From an uncultured Oscillospiraceae bacterium (GTDB taxonomy: Bacteria > Bacillota > Clostridia > Oscillospirales > Oscillospiraceae), in contig CANQRM010000009.1 of assembly GCA_947626265.1 (NCBI GenBank), positions 41,602 to 105,601 on the forward strand: a stretch of 64,000 bases of DNA, in the 5' to 3' direction. Under the pieces are notes generated by a model. The model searched no databases. It saw nothing but the letters and a program-made list of their open reading frames with translations, and was not told the DNA's origin. A program made the translations under genes and the position numbers. Each line of letters begins with the position of its first letter. Positions within the stretch are counted from its first letter, which is position 1. Of the stretch, positions 46,356 to 55,161 are shown piece by piece.

Positions 46356-49300
46356 TCACTTGTATTTGTCAGGCGACTGGATGAATCGGGCGACCTTTTC
46401 CAGCGACTCATCCCAACTGGGGTTATTGCTCTTTATCTGGCGCGCCCCCTGTTCGCTGATCTGCTTTCGCCGGGCCTCATCTTTGAGGATGCCCTCGACA
46501 GCCTCCGCGATGCTGCTCGCCGACGGCTCACACACCACGGAGTTGACTCCGTCTTTCAAAAACCACGTCGTGTATGCGTTATAATTCGACACGACACAGC
46601 ATCCGCAGGCCATCAGCTCATAGGGCAGGTAAGACGGGTGGCGCGTATACATCATCACGAGACCCGCGTCGCACCTGCGGTAAAGGTCGCCGGTCTGCTC
46701 CACCTTCAAGCGACCCAGGTTCTCCACGATACCGTTCAGACCGTATTGCCCGGTGTCATAGCTGGCGCCGGCCGTTACAATACGCACCCTGTCTCCCATC
46801 CGGCGCTTCAGTTCCTTCAGCGCCTCCGCGCCAAGCTCAAAGCCATTGCGGGAATGGCCGGGCCGGCTATAGAAGAACACCGTATACTGCCGTTTTTTGT
46901 ACTGTCTGCCCGGATCGGGATAGAAAATGCCGGTATCCACCGATGGATCCAGACTGACGGCCCTGCCGCCATATTCAGTCTCATACACGTCCTTCATTCC
47001 CTGCGTGTTGGCTATGCCATAAAAACCGAAACGGTAGGTCGCCTCAGTCTGTGCGTAGGTGGAGCCGCCGGGATAGAACAGCGGCTCATAGTCCTGGATA
47101 AAGTAAAACTTCCGTTTCACCTTGTTGAACTTCAAAAGGTAATAGGCCGTCGTCCAAAGAGTGCACACGCCCCCGTCGGCGCCCGGAATATCACCGAGCT
47201 GGCCGGGTGAAGAAATGCTGTACGCCTTACAGGAGCCCAGCTCCGGGAAGCCGGCGCATACGCGCTCCATCATCTCCTCCGCCGTGACGCCGGAGATGAA
47301 CACAAATGTGTGCCGGATGCCGTGCATGCGCTGAAGATAGGAGGCTGTTCTGAATATGGTATACAGGCCCGCGTAGAAGACGTAATCAAATTCCTGCAGG
47401 AACCATACCATGGTCCTGACGTTGCCGGCATAGCCGCTGTGCACCACCGCGTTGTTCTTCCGGATGTTCTCGTGGGTAAAATCATAGAGCAACGCCAGTA
47501 TCATCGCGTCCTGCGTATACTTGTCCAGCGGGACAACCGGTGCAGACGCAGCCGCGGTCTGTTTTTTCCGCACTACGTCGATCGTGCAGTTCTTATCAAA
47601 ATACGGATCGGTCTCCGGGATATTCATACGCAGCCGCAGCTGTTTGAACGCCGCGGTGAGCTCATCTGCCGTCGGGAGATTCGCCGTGTCCACATCTGCC
47701 CACGCATAGTGGTCATACACGTTCCGCAGTCCCTGATCCAGTGCTGCAAAGCACTCGGCGCTCAGAGCGAACACACCCGTTTCCGTGCGGAAGGTGGCAA
47801 ACTCCAGGAACTTCCTGCGCTCAACCGCCAGGCATACGCCGCGGAAACAGCTGAGATCACGATACCACTCGCTGTGTCCCATCTGGCCGTAAAAGCCAAC
47901 GTCATGACCGCCGAAAAGGTCCATCACGGCGTCGTCGTCATATACGAGGCCGCAGCTGACGATCTTATTCCCTGCACGCAGCTGAGGCGCCGCAAACCCG
48001 ATCTCCGGATGCATCGCCCAGGCGGCAAGCTCGCCGGCCAATCCCTCCGAAAAGGCAAGGCACGCATCTGCGTCCACGAACAAAAGCACATCCGCCTTGC
48101 TCTTTTTCAGCAGGCTGTCCCATCCGTTTCCGTCGCGGCGGAGCAATATCTGCTTCGCACAGCCGTCGATCTCCACCGGCTTCTTTCCGCTGTCGGAGAC
48201 CGCCGCGACCGCGATGACCGGCTTCTCCGCAAATTGCCAGTCGACCTTGATGCGGCTAAGGGCTATGTTCTGGAAATAGACCTTGGCCGGCCAGTTCTTT
48301 TCGCCTATGTACTTTTGCAGCGCATATATCTGTGCGTCCAGCGCATAGGGCTTAGCCTCCACGCCGGAGGCGACCGAGGTGGAGATGATGCGCCAATGGT
48401 ACAGGATCCTGTCTATCCGTTTGAACCGGGACGTCTGCGCCATCATCTTCAGGAAGATGTCCCAGTCCTGCGCCCCGTCTGCACGGGGATCGTATCCGGC
48501 TGTCCTCTCCAGCACTTCCCTGCGCATTGCACAGAAATGGGTGAGATAATTTGCACTGTACATGATCTCCGGCGAATACTCCGGCTTATACAGCGGGTTC
48601 AGACGGTGCGTTCCGCTCTCATCCACCATATCCTTGTCGCTGTAGAAAAAGTCGATCTCAGGATCGTTCTCCAGTGCGGCCGCATATTCATAAAGCGCGT
48701 TGGGCGCGATCATGTCATCGTGGTCCAGCAGCGCGATAAAATCGCCCGATGCCATGGCGAGGGCCTCGATCGTATTGCCCGATATCCCTCTGTTCTCCGC
48801 CAGCTTTTTGTATTTTATCCTGTCGCAGTCCAGAGAAAGCTGCTCCACAAGGTACATGATGTCATCGTGGTCCTGACTTGCATCCACGATGCACAGCTCC
48901 CAGTGAGGGTATATCTGGTCCTTGACCGAGAAGATCATCGCCTGAAGAACGGGAATGGGCGTATTGAACACCGGCACGACGATACTGAAAACGACGTCGG
49001 TGCTCAGCGGATGGGCCCGGCACCAGTCCTGCCTGGCCAGTTCATCACTGGTATAGAATCGACCGGTCTGTTCTCCCGGTACAACCTGCGGCACAGTCGG
49101 AGCCGGGAGGCTTTTTTTCGGCAAAACGGCCTGTGCCGCCCGTTTCACCAGCTCCCGCCTTCTGCTCCCTTTCGGAAGCAGCCTGTCCCGCGTGAGGTAA
49201 TACCTACAGAGCAGATGATACCCCCTTGAGTGGGACATATTCTGCATTTCGGCCCGCAGGAGCCCCAGTTCGACCGCGCAGGCATCCCGCTCACATTTGT

Positions 49301-50570
49301 AAGCGTCCCGCTCTTCCTCCAGCTGTTTGCACTGCTGGGCCTGCTGGGCCGCCGACTGTTTTTCGCGGGCCTGCGCATCTTCGATCTTGCCCTGAAGCGC
49401 GGCGCATCTCTCCGCATAGCCGGATGCTTCATGCGCCGCTTGCTCTAACTGCAGAAAATATTCCTGCTTTTCCTTCGTCAGGTTCTCTATTTCGTCGCAG
49501 TAACGCCGCTCTTCCGCGGCCGCCTGCTGTTCAATTTGGTTTTTCTCGCGGCTGAGTATTTCACATTTCCGGATGTTGTCCTGCACCTCAGCTGTGAGAC
49601 GCTCTATCTCGCCCCGGAAGTACTGCTCTTCGCTTGCCTTCTCCTGCAGGCACGACTCCTTCTCCCGGTCCGCTTCTTCCAGTTGGGAAATATGGTCCTT
49701 GACCTCGCCCGTGAGACGCGCTATCTCGCCGCGATAAAACTTCTCGTCATCAGCCTTCTCCCGAATGCACTGCTCTTTTTCCCGGTCCGCTGTTTCCAGC
49801 CGGGAGATATAGTCCTTGGCCTCATTTGTGAGGCGCGCTATCTCACCTTGGTAGTATTGCTCATCTTTCGCCCGCTGAGCCCGGACCGTTTCTATATCCT
49901 GGGCCAGCTTGCCGTTCGTTCGCTGTTCGTCCTCATACCGCTGACGCAGAAGCCTGCACTTGCGCTCATAATCCTCTGCGACCCTGACGGTATCATCCGT
50001 CCTCTGCAGCAGCATCGCCCCAACGATAATATGATCAAAATCATATCCAACATTGCGATGAAACCCGTTTTCGGCAAATCGCTTCACCCAATATTCCGGC
50101 TGCTGGACGTTCACATGGGTCACTTCCGTTAAATCGGTCGACGAAGACGAAAAAACAATAGTATCAGTAATAGTGCACAGATTTGCTATCGCTTTGGCGC
50201 CGTCCTCTTCATAAAGGTGCTCCAGCACCTCTATGCATGTCACCAGGTCAAAACGCTTCGGCAGTCCCTCCGGCAACGGCTCCGTAAGCGACCCTACAAA
50301 GCAATATGGCTTCACGTCCTCCCGCACCTTGGAGATGGCGTATTCTGAGATATCGACGCCATAAGCCTCCACGCCCCGGTCCCGCAGCGCCGCCACCAGA
50401 TATCCCATGGCACAGCCAGCATCCAGCACAATTATGGGATGAAAACGCTCAATAAGATGGTCTGCTATATTCCCAAAATGCTCCATCCAAATCTCTGGCT
50501 CTTCATAGGGTATCGGGCCACAATTATTATGATAGTATTCGTGATCATATATCTCATACGCATCTACCAT
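46356..50570 (-). CDS. Methyltransferase / coiled-coil / GT2 / GT-B fusion protein (1404 residues), possible chain-length ruler
   Basis: Residues 1-190: SAM-dependent methyltransferase with VLDAGCAMGYLV (motif I) and EVLEHLYEED. Residues ~200-445: a long charged coiled coil containing four consecutive 39-residue repeats. Residues ~530-780: a GT2 domain (SIVVPVFNTP, LLDHDDMIAPNAL, YSDKDMV). Residues ~1060-1400: a WsaF-like GT-B domain (FYFIQDYEPLFYPGGSTY, YSRPGHSRNGFEL, MYTRHPSYLPYELMACG). Joining a methyltransferase to a coiled coil in an ABC-exporter operon recalls WbdD of E. coli O9a, which caps the chain and whose coiled-coil length sets polymer length. Here the polymerising enzymes are on the same chain. 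The ruler role is inference. Confidence 0.85.
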   Translation of the reverse strand: MVDAYEIYDHEYYHNNCGPIPYEEPEIWMEHFGNIADHLIERFHPIIVLDAGCAMGYLVAALRDRGVEAYGVDISEYAISKVREDVKPYCFVGSLTEPLPEGLPKRFDLVTCIEVLEHLYEEDGAKAIANLCTITDTIVFSSSSTDLTEVTHVNVQQPEYWVKRFAENGFHRNVGYDFDHIIVGAMLLQRTDDTVRVAEDYERKCRLLRQRYEDEQRTNGKLAQDIETVRAQRAKDEQYYQGEIARLTNEAKDYISRLETADREKEQCIREKADDEKFYRGEIARLTGEVKDHISQLEEADREKESCLQEKASEEQYFRGEIERLTAEVQDNIRKCEILSREKNQIEQQAAAEERRYCDEIENLTKEKQEYFLQLEQAAHEASGYAERCAALQGKIEDAQAREKQSAAQQAQQCKQLEEERDAYKCERDACAVELGLLRAEMQNMSHSRGYHLLCRYYLTRDRLLPKGSRRRELVKRAAQAVLPKKSLPAPTVPQVVPGEQTGRFYTSDELARQDWCRAHPLSTDVVFSIVVPVFNTPIPVLQAMIFSVKDQIYPHWELCIVDASQDHDDIMYLVEQLSLDCDRIKYKKLAENRGISGNTIEALAMASGDFIALLDHDDMIAPNALYEYAAALENDPEIDFFYSDKDMVDESGTHRLNPLYKPEYSPEIMYSANYLTHFCAMRREVLERTAGYDPRADGAQDWDIFLKMMAQTSRFKRIDRILYHWRIISTSVASGVEAKPYALDAQIYALQKYIGEKNWPAKVYFQNIALSRIKVDWQFAEKPVIAVAAVSDSGKKPVEIDGCAKQILLRRDGNGWDSLLKKSKADVLLFVDADACLAFSEGLAGELAAWAMHPEIGFAAPQLRAGNKIVSCGLVYDDDAVMDLFGGHDVGFYGQMGHSEWYRDLSCFRGVCLAVERRKFLEFATFRTETGVFALSAECFAALDQGLRNVYDHYAWADVDTANLPTADELTAAFKQLRLRMNIPETDPYFDKNCTIDVVRKKQTAAASAPVVPLDKYTQDAMILALLYDFTHENIRKNNAVVHSGYAGNVRTMVWFLQEFDYVFYAGLYTIFRTASYLQRMHGIRHTFVFISGVTAEEMMERVCAGFPELGSCKAYSISSPGQLGDIPGADGGVCTLWTTAYYLLKFNKVKRKFYFIQDYEPLFYPGGSTYAQTEATYRFGFYGIANTQGMKDVYETEYGGRAVSLDPSVDTGIFYPDPGRQYKKRQYTVFFYSRPGHSRNGFELGAEALKELKRRMGDRVRIVTAGASYDTGQYGLNGIVENLGRLKVEQTGDLYRRCDAGLVMMYTRHPSYLPYELMACGCCVVSNYNAYTTWFLKDGVNSVVCEPSASSIAEAVEGILKDEARRKQISEQGARQIKSNNPSWDESLEKVARFIQSPDKYK
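49395..49862 (-). repeat. Four tandem 117-bp coding repeats (39 residues each) in the coiled coil
   Basis: The units start EQYYQGEIARL, EKFYRGEIARL, EQYFRGEIERL and ERRYCDEIENL at exact 39-residue spacing. The first three are close at both protein and DNA level; the fourth is diverged. A period of 39 equals four heptads plus one hendecad, which keeps a coiled coil in register. Such DNA could gain or lose units by recombination. Confidence 0.85.
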
Positions 50571-50576
50571 TTGCTC

Positions 50577-51299
50577 TCATTCTCCCTCATACGCGTCGCA
50601 GACGGCCTGTGTCCCGCCCAGCATCTTCATCTGCCCATGGTCCAGCCACAGCACCCTGTCGCACATCTCCCGTATCTGCCCAAGGCTGTGGCTCACAAAC
50701 AGCACCGTCGTGCCGCCGCCCATCAGCTCCAGCATCCGCTTTTTGCTCTTCTCCTGGAACGGAGCGTCGCCCACCGACAGTATCTCGTCCACGATGAGGA
50801 TGTCCGGGTCCACCACCGTCGCGATGGAAAACGCCAGGCGCATCACCATGCCGGAGGAATAATTCCGCAGCGGCACATCCAGAAACTGTCCCAGTTCTGA
50901 GAACGCCGCTATCTCGTCAAATTTTGCTTTCAGAAATTCCTCCGGATAGCCCAATATCGCCCCGTTCAGAAACACGTTCTCCCGACCGGACAGGTCTGTG
51001 TCAAACCCGCTGCCCAGCTCCAGCATGGGCACCACCGTCCCGTTCACCGTCACGCTGCCGCCCGTGGGCTTCAATATTCCGGAGATCACCTTCAAAAGCG
51101 TGCTCTTGCCGGCGCCATTGTGGCCAACGATCCCCAGTACCTCGCCCTTTTTTACCTCGAAGCTCACATCCCGCAGTGCCCAGAACTCCTCATATTTGAT
51201 CTTCCCCTTGACCATCTGCACCAGGTATTCCTTCATGCTCTGCACACGGTCATAGGTCATCCGGTAGCACATCGAGACGTTTTCCGCCTGTATCATCAT
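50577..51299 (-). CDS. wzt: Polysaccharide ABC exporter ATPase
   Basis: 240 residues. Walker A GHNGAGKST is at about 59-67, the signature is NYSSGM, and Walker B is ILIVDEIL. The N-terminal YRMTYDRVQSMKEYL and the EEFWALRDVSF run are typical of the O-antigen/teichoic-acid exporter class (Wzt/TagH). It stops at about 240 residues and lacks the C-terminal carbohydrate-binding domain of Wzt proteins that recognise a capped chain end. It sits 20 bases after the permease gene. Confidence 0.94.
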   Translation of the reverse strand: MMIQAENVSMCYRMTYDRVQSMKEYLVQMVKGKIKYEEFWALRDVSFEVKKGEVLGIVGHNGAGKSTLLKVISGILKPTGGSVTVNGTVVPMLELGSGFDTDLSGRENVFLNGAILGYPEEFLKAKFDEIAAFSELGQFLDVPLRNYSSGMVMRLAFSIATVVDPDILIVDEILSVGDAPFQEKSKKRMLELMGGGTTVLFVSHSLGQIREMCDRVLWLDHGQMKMLGGTQAVCDAYEGE

Positions 51300-51318
51300 G
51301 GGCTCTTCCCCTTGCTTT

Positions 51319-52770
51319 TCAGATATGGAGCACGAACCGGTCCTGGGTCTTTTTGAATACCAGCGCTCCCAATGCCAGCGGTATGAATGACGCCGCCGCC
51401 ATCAGCAGATATGCCTTCGGCTCCGGCGATACTCCGTCCATCAGCACGATCCGGATGAACCGGACGATGTGGTACAGCGGGTTGCACTTATACAGCGTCA
51501 TGAACCTCGCCGGGATGATGCTCTCCGGGTAGAAGATGGGCGTCGCGTACATCCACAGCATGCTCACCACGCCCCACAAAAACTGGGTGTCACGGAAAAA
51601 CACCATCGCCGACGCCAGCAGCATCCCTATCCCCAGCGACACCGCGAACATGCACAGCAGCCCCACCGGCATCAGCAGCACGGACCACCGCAGCGGCGTC
51701 CCTGTGATCAGCACCACCGCGAACAGCGGTACAAGCGCCAGCAGAAAATTCACCGCTGAACTCATCACCCGCGTCAGCGGGTAGATGTACTTGGGCACAT
51801 ACACCTTCGTGATGAGCGGCGCGTTATTCACAATGGAGCCCAGCGCCATGGTCGTGGCCTCGCTGAAGAAGTTGAAACATACGATACCGGTCAGAAGATA
51901 CAGCGCGAAGTTGGGGATATCCGAGCGAAACAGCGTGGAGAAGATGATGTACTGCACCACCATAGTCAGCAGAGGGTTGAGAAAACTCCACAGCACCCCC
52001 AGCACCGAACGCTTATATTTCGTCTTGAAGTCCCGGGCCACTAGCTGTTTCATGAGGTACTTGTACCGGGAGAACGCCGCAAACATGTTCAGTACGAGCG
52101 ACCGTTTGCCGGCTTTGACACGCCATATCAGGGAAAGGCAATATACCGCCAGGACCAGCAGCCCTGCCGCCGCGAAGTACCAATAATACTGCCCGAACCA
52201 CAGGTCCTCCCGGCTCAAAAGCTGGGTGCACAGCGCCGTGTCCAGGGCCTCGCCGTTTATGTGGACGCACTCATCCTCCGTGAGGCCTATGTCGATCTGC
52301 GAGCGGACCGTGGCCATCGTCCGGCCGCTGTACAGCGTGACCGCGTTGCCGGGCATGCTCGCCGGCGCCGTGATGTAAAGAGTCAGCGACCCGTCCTCCG
52401 GGATATCCACCGGTCCCTCGAGGCCAAGATAGAACGTGCTGTTGTCCGCCATGGTGCTCACGTCCACATTTCGCGCCGCCAGCACCTGCTCTCCCAAGCA
52501 TATCTCCACGCACAGCCAGCCCGTATTCTGCCGGGCATAGGTGGCCCCGTACAGCGTCAGCCCCAGCAGCCGGTCACCGTTCACCTGTATACGCTGGGTC
52601 ACCACCGTGTCTGACGTGATCTCCCCGATCACGCCGCCGGCAGTCAGCATATCCGTCTGCTCGTCACGAAACCGCAGCTGATCGCCGCACACCCAATAGA
52701 ACACCGCCGTAAGCAGTATATACGCCGCCAACGCTATGGCACAGCCACGTTTTACCTTCTTCTCGTTCAT
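51319..52770 (-). CDS. wzm: Polysaccharide ABC exporter permease with an extra N-terminal extracytoplasmic beta domain
   Basis: 483 residues from the ATG at 52770 (MNEKKVKRGC), whose start overlaps the rmlD stop. The last ~260 residues are a normal Wzm/TagG permease (RYKYLMKQLVARDFKTKYK, SVLGVLWSFLNPLLTM, then six spans). In front lies an unusual module: one span (about 9-27), a strand-rich external domain at about 40-170 (GATYARQNTGWLCVEICL, PGNAVTLYSG) and a second span. Normal permeases are about 260 residues. The added domain resembles those of the three GT-C-like proteins of this operon. It could sense the polymer or its decoration at the exit site. Confidence 0.92.
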   Translation of the reverse strand: MNEKKVKRGCAIALAAYILLTAVFYWVCGDQLRFRDEQTDMLTAGGVIGEITSDTVVTQRIQVNGDRLLGLTLYGATYARQNTGWLCVEICLGEQVLAARNVDVSTMADNSTFYLGLEGPVDIPEDGSLTLYITAPASMPGNAVTLYSGRTMATVRSQIDIGLTEDECVHINGEALDTALCTQLLSREDLWFGQYYWYFAAAGLLVLAVYCLSLIWRVKAGKRSLVLNMFAAFSRYKYLMKQLVARDFKTKYKRSVLGVLWSFLNPLLTMVVQYIIFSTLFRSDIPNFALYLLTGIVCFNFFSEATTMALGSIVNNAPLITKVYVPKYIYPLTRVMSSAVNFLLALVPLFAVVLITGTPLRWSVLLMPVGLLCMFAVSLGIGMLLASAMVFFRDTQFLWGVVSMLWMYATPIFYPESIIPARFMTLYKCNPLYHIVRFIRIVLMDGVSPEPKAYLLMAAASFIPLALGALVFKKTQDRFVLHI

Positions 52771-53618
52771 GCTCCGTGCCGAAGCTCCTTTATGTACCGC
52801 TCCAGGGCGTCCTTCCAATCGGGAAGGCGGCAAAGGCCCACCTCGCTCAGTTTATCCTTGCTCATCCGGGAGTTCAGCGGCCGGACCGCCCGCGTGGGAT
52901 ATTCGCTGGTGGGTATGGGCAGGACAGACGTGCTCTTCCCTTCCAACCGGAATATCTCCTCTGCAAACTCCGCCCAGGAGCACTCGCCCTCATTGGTCGC
53001 CTGATAGATGCCGTATCTCTCCGTCAGCACCATATCGCACAGCAGAGGCGCCAAATCCGCCGTGTACGTGGGGCTCCCCACCTGGTCGCATACCACGCTC
53101 ACCTCGTCCCGGCTCTCGCTCAGCCGCAGCATCGTCTTCACGAAATTCGCCCCATTTATCCCGAACACCCAGGAGATGCGTACGATGAAATACTTCTCCA
53201 GCAGTGTCCGCACCGCCAGCTCTCCGGCAAGCTTGCTCTCCCCATATACGCCCAGCGGCCCTACAGGGTCTTCCGGCTTATAAGGCCGCTCTCCGTTCCC
53301 GGGAAACACATAGTCCGTAGATATATATATCAGCTTCGCACCGGTCTCCCGGCAGGCAAGGGCGATGTTCTGCGTTCCCTCCGCATTCACCGCCCAGCAT
53401 TTATCCGGCTCATCCTCCGCCCGGTCTACCTTCGTGTACGCCGCGCAGTGGATCACCGCGTCGGGGTCATAACTGCGCATTGCCCCCAATACAGCCGCCC
53501 CGTCGGTGACGTCCAGGTCCGCGGACGACGTACCCTTATGTTCTATGCCGCGCCGCGCAAGCTCCGCGCACACGTCATGCCCCAGCTGTCCACTGGCTCC
53601 CGTCACCAGCACTTTCAT
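52767..53618 (-). CDS. rmlD: dTDP-4-dehydrorhamnose reductase
   Basis: 283 residues, normal length. GASGQLGHDV is the cofactor loop, STDYVFPG and the Y-x3-K in YGESKLAGE follow, and the C-terminus has RPLNSRMSKDKL, which is typical of RmlD. It carries out the last step of dTDP-L-rhamnose synthesis. It overlaps wzm by 4 bases and lies 19 bases after the GT2 gene. Confidence 0.97.
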   Translation of the reverse strand: MKVLVTGASGQLGHDVCAELARRGIEHKGTSSADLDVTDGAAVLGAMRSYDPDAVIHCAAYTKVDRAEDEPDKCWAVNAEGTQNIALACRETGAKLIYISTDYVFPGNGERPYKPEDPVGPLGVYGESKLAGELAVRTLLEKYFIVRISWVFGINGANFVKTMLRLSESRDEVSVVCDQVGSPTYTADLAPLLCDMVLTERYGIYQATNEGECSWAEFAEEIFRLEGKSTSVLPIPTSEYPTRAVRPLNSRMSKDKLSEVGLCRLPDWKDALERYIKELRHGA

Positions 53619-53637
53619 CCGCTCACCTTCTTTCCTC

Positions 53638-54597
53638 TTATATCAGGTCTCTCTTTGCCGCTACCAAAAACAGCCGGAAAACCGGCTCCGGCACCCAGCC
53701 TGCAAACACCTCAAACACCGAGGGCAGCGGGCTGAACCGCCGGTATTTCCACACGGTACTTCCTCCGCCCCGACGAGCCCAGTTGCTCTTTCGTGCCCGC
53801 GCCCAGACGATGGCTTCATCCAGCTCTGGTAGATCCGGGAAATGCTCTTGTAACCACAGCAACCGGTCAAGTAAATCTTCTATCCTGACCTTCCCATAGC
53901 TCGCCTTATCATGGACGCCCATCATGAGACCCGTCTGGTTGGTGCCGTGGACGCGGTAGCGTACCAGCTTGTCCGGCAGGGACACGATCTTCCCTTTTGT
54001 GGCCGCGTACAGCGCCAGGTAGTGGTCGTGGACCATATATGGGCAAAAGTGTATTGCACCTTTTGCCGTCTCCGCCCGGATGAGCATGGTACAGCCGGTG
54101 ACGAAGTTGCTTACGAGCAGGTCCTTCGCCAAGCCCTCCCCAGAGCAGAATACATGGTGCCGCCGTATCTTCGTGATGCTGTCCGCCGTCCGGCGCCCCT
54201 CCTCGTCTATGATGACCATATCCGAACACACCAGCTCCGCATGCTGGGCCTCCAGGGCCTCCTGCAGCACCGTAAGCTTTTCCGGCAGCCAGATATCGTC
54301 CTGGTCGCAGTAGGCGAAGTACTCCCCTTCTGCCTCTTTGGTCAGAAGCTCAAAGGTCCTGTTGGAACCCAAATTCTGCTCGTTCCACCCTATCTCCCAG
54401 GGAAAGGACCGGATATGCTCCCGGACCAGCGCCTCTATCTCTTCAAACTGCACCGTGGGCGAGCAGTCGTCCCGGATGTACAGCCGCAGATTCGGATAGG
54501 TCTGTCTCTCCAACGAGGCTAGCTGTTCCGCCAGCCAGTCCATGCGCGGCTCATATACCGCCATGAGGATGGCGATACATGGCTTTTCTCCGCTCAT
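53638..54597 (-). CDS. GT2 glycosyltransferase (rhamnosyltransferase-like)
   Basis: 319 residues from the ATG at 54597, which overlaps the rmlC stop by one base; two GTG codons just upstream are alternatives. ILMAVYEPRMDWL opens the GT-A fold, RDDCSPT follows, and CDQDDIWLPEKL is the metal-binding region in the form usual for rhamnosyltransferases of capsule clusters (WfbP/RgpB style). VHDHYLAL matches the acceptor side. Its place among rml genes supports rhamnose transfer. Confidence 0.87.
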   Translation of the reverse strand: MSGEKPCIAILMAVYEPRMDWLAEQLASLERQTYPNLRLYIRDDCSPTVQFEEIEALVREHIRSFPWEIGWNEQNLGSNRTFELLTKEAEGEYFAYCDQDDIWLPEKLTVLQEALEAQHAELVCSDMVIIDEEGRRTADSITKIRRHHVFCSGEGLAKDLLVSNFVTGCTMLIRAETAKGAIHFCPYMVHDHYLALYAATKGKIVSLPDKLVRYRVHGTNQTGLMMGVHDKASYGKVRIEDLLDRLLWLQEHFPDLPELDEAIVWARARKSNWARRGGGSTVWKYRRFSPLPSVFEVFAGWVPEPVFRLFLVAAKRDLI

Positions 54598-55151
54598 CAC
54601 CACGTCTCGAAGCCCGTCACCGCGTCCTTTAGAAAAGGCGACTTCTTATCCTTCTCCGACAGGATGGGGGCCTCTATCCCCCACTCCACCCCGATCTCCG
54701 GGTCGTTCCACCGTATCCCTCCGTCCGCCTCCGGCGCGTAGGGATTGTCCGCCTTGTAGAGGAACTCCACATCGTCCGTCAGCGTGAGGAACCCGTGGCC
54801 AAAGCCGCGGGGGATCAGGAACTGACGTTTATTGGCCTCGCTCAGCTCCACCCCAACCCACTTTTTATAGGTCGGGCTGCTGGGCCGCAGGTCTACCGCC
54901 ACATCCAGCACTGCGCCCCGCACGCACCGCACCAGCTTTGCCTGGGCCTTGTCCCCTCGCTGGAAGTGGATGCCCCGCAGGGTCCCCTTCACCGCGGAAG
55001 ATGAGTGGTTGTCCTGCACGAAGTCATAGTGGAGCCCGGCGCTTTCAAAGTCCCGCTCCGACCAGCTCTCCATAAAAAAGCCGCGATTATCTCCTAACAC
55101 CTTCGGCTCCACGATATATACGCCCTCCAGGGCCGTCTCTATAAACCTCAT
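54597..55151 (-). CDS. rmlC: dTDP-4-dehydrorhamnose 3,5-epimerase
   Basis: 184 residues from the ATG at 55151 (MRFIETALEGVYIVEP), preceded by GAGGGAA. The cupin-type enzyme has DNRGFFMESW, VQDNHSSSAVKGTLRGIHFQ and FLIPRGFGHGF, the standard RmlC signatures including the active-site His. It lies 10 bases after rmlA. Confidence 0.97.
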   Translation of the reverse strand: MRFIETALEGVYIVEPKVLGDNRGFFMESWSERDFESAGLHYDFVQDNHSSSAVKGTLRGIHFQRGDKAQAKLVRCVRGAVLDVAVDLRPSSPTYKKWVGVELSEANKRQFLIPRGFGHGFLTLTDDVEFLYKADNPYAPEADGGIRWNDPEIGVEWGIEAPILSEKDKKSPFLKDAVTGFETW

Positions 55152-55161
55152 GGTTGTTCCC

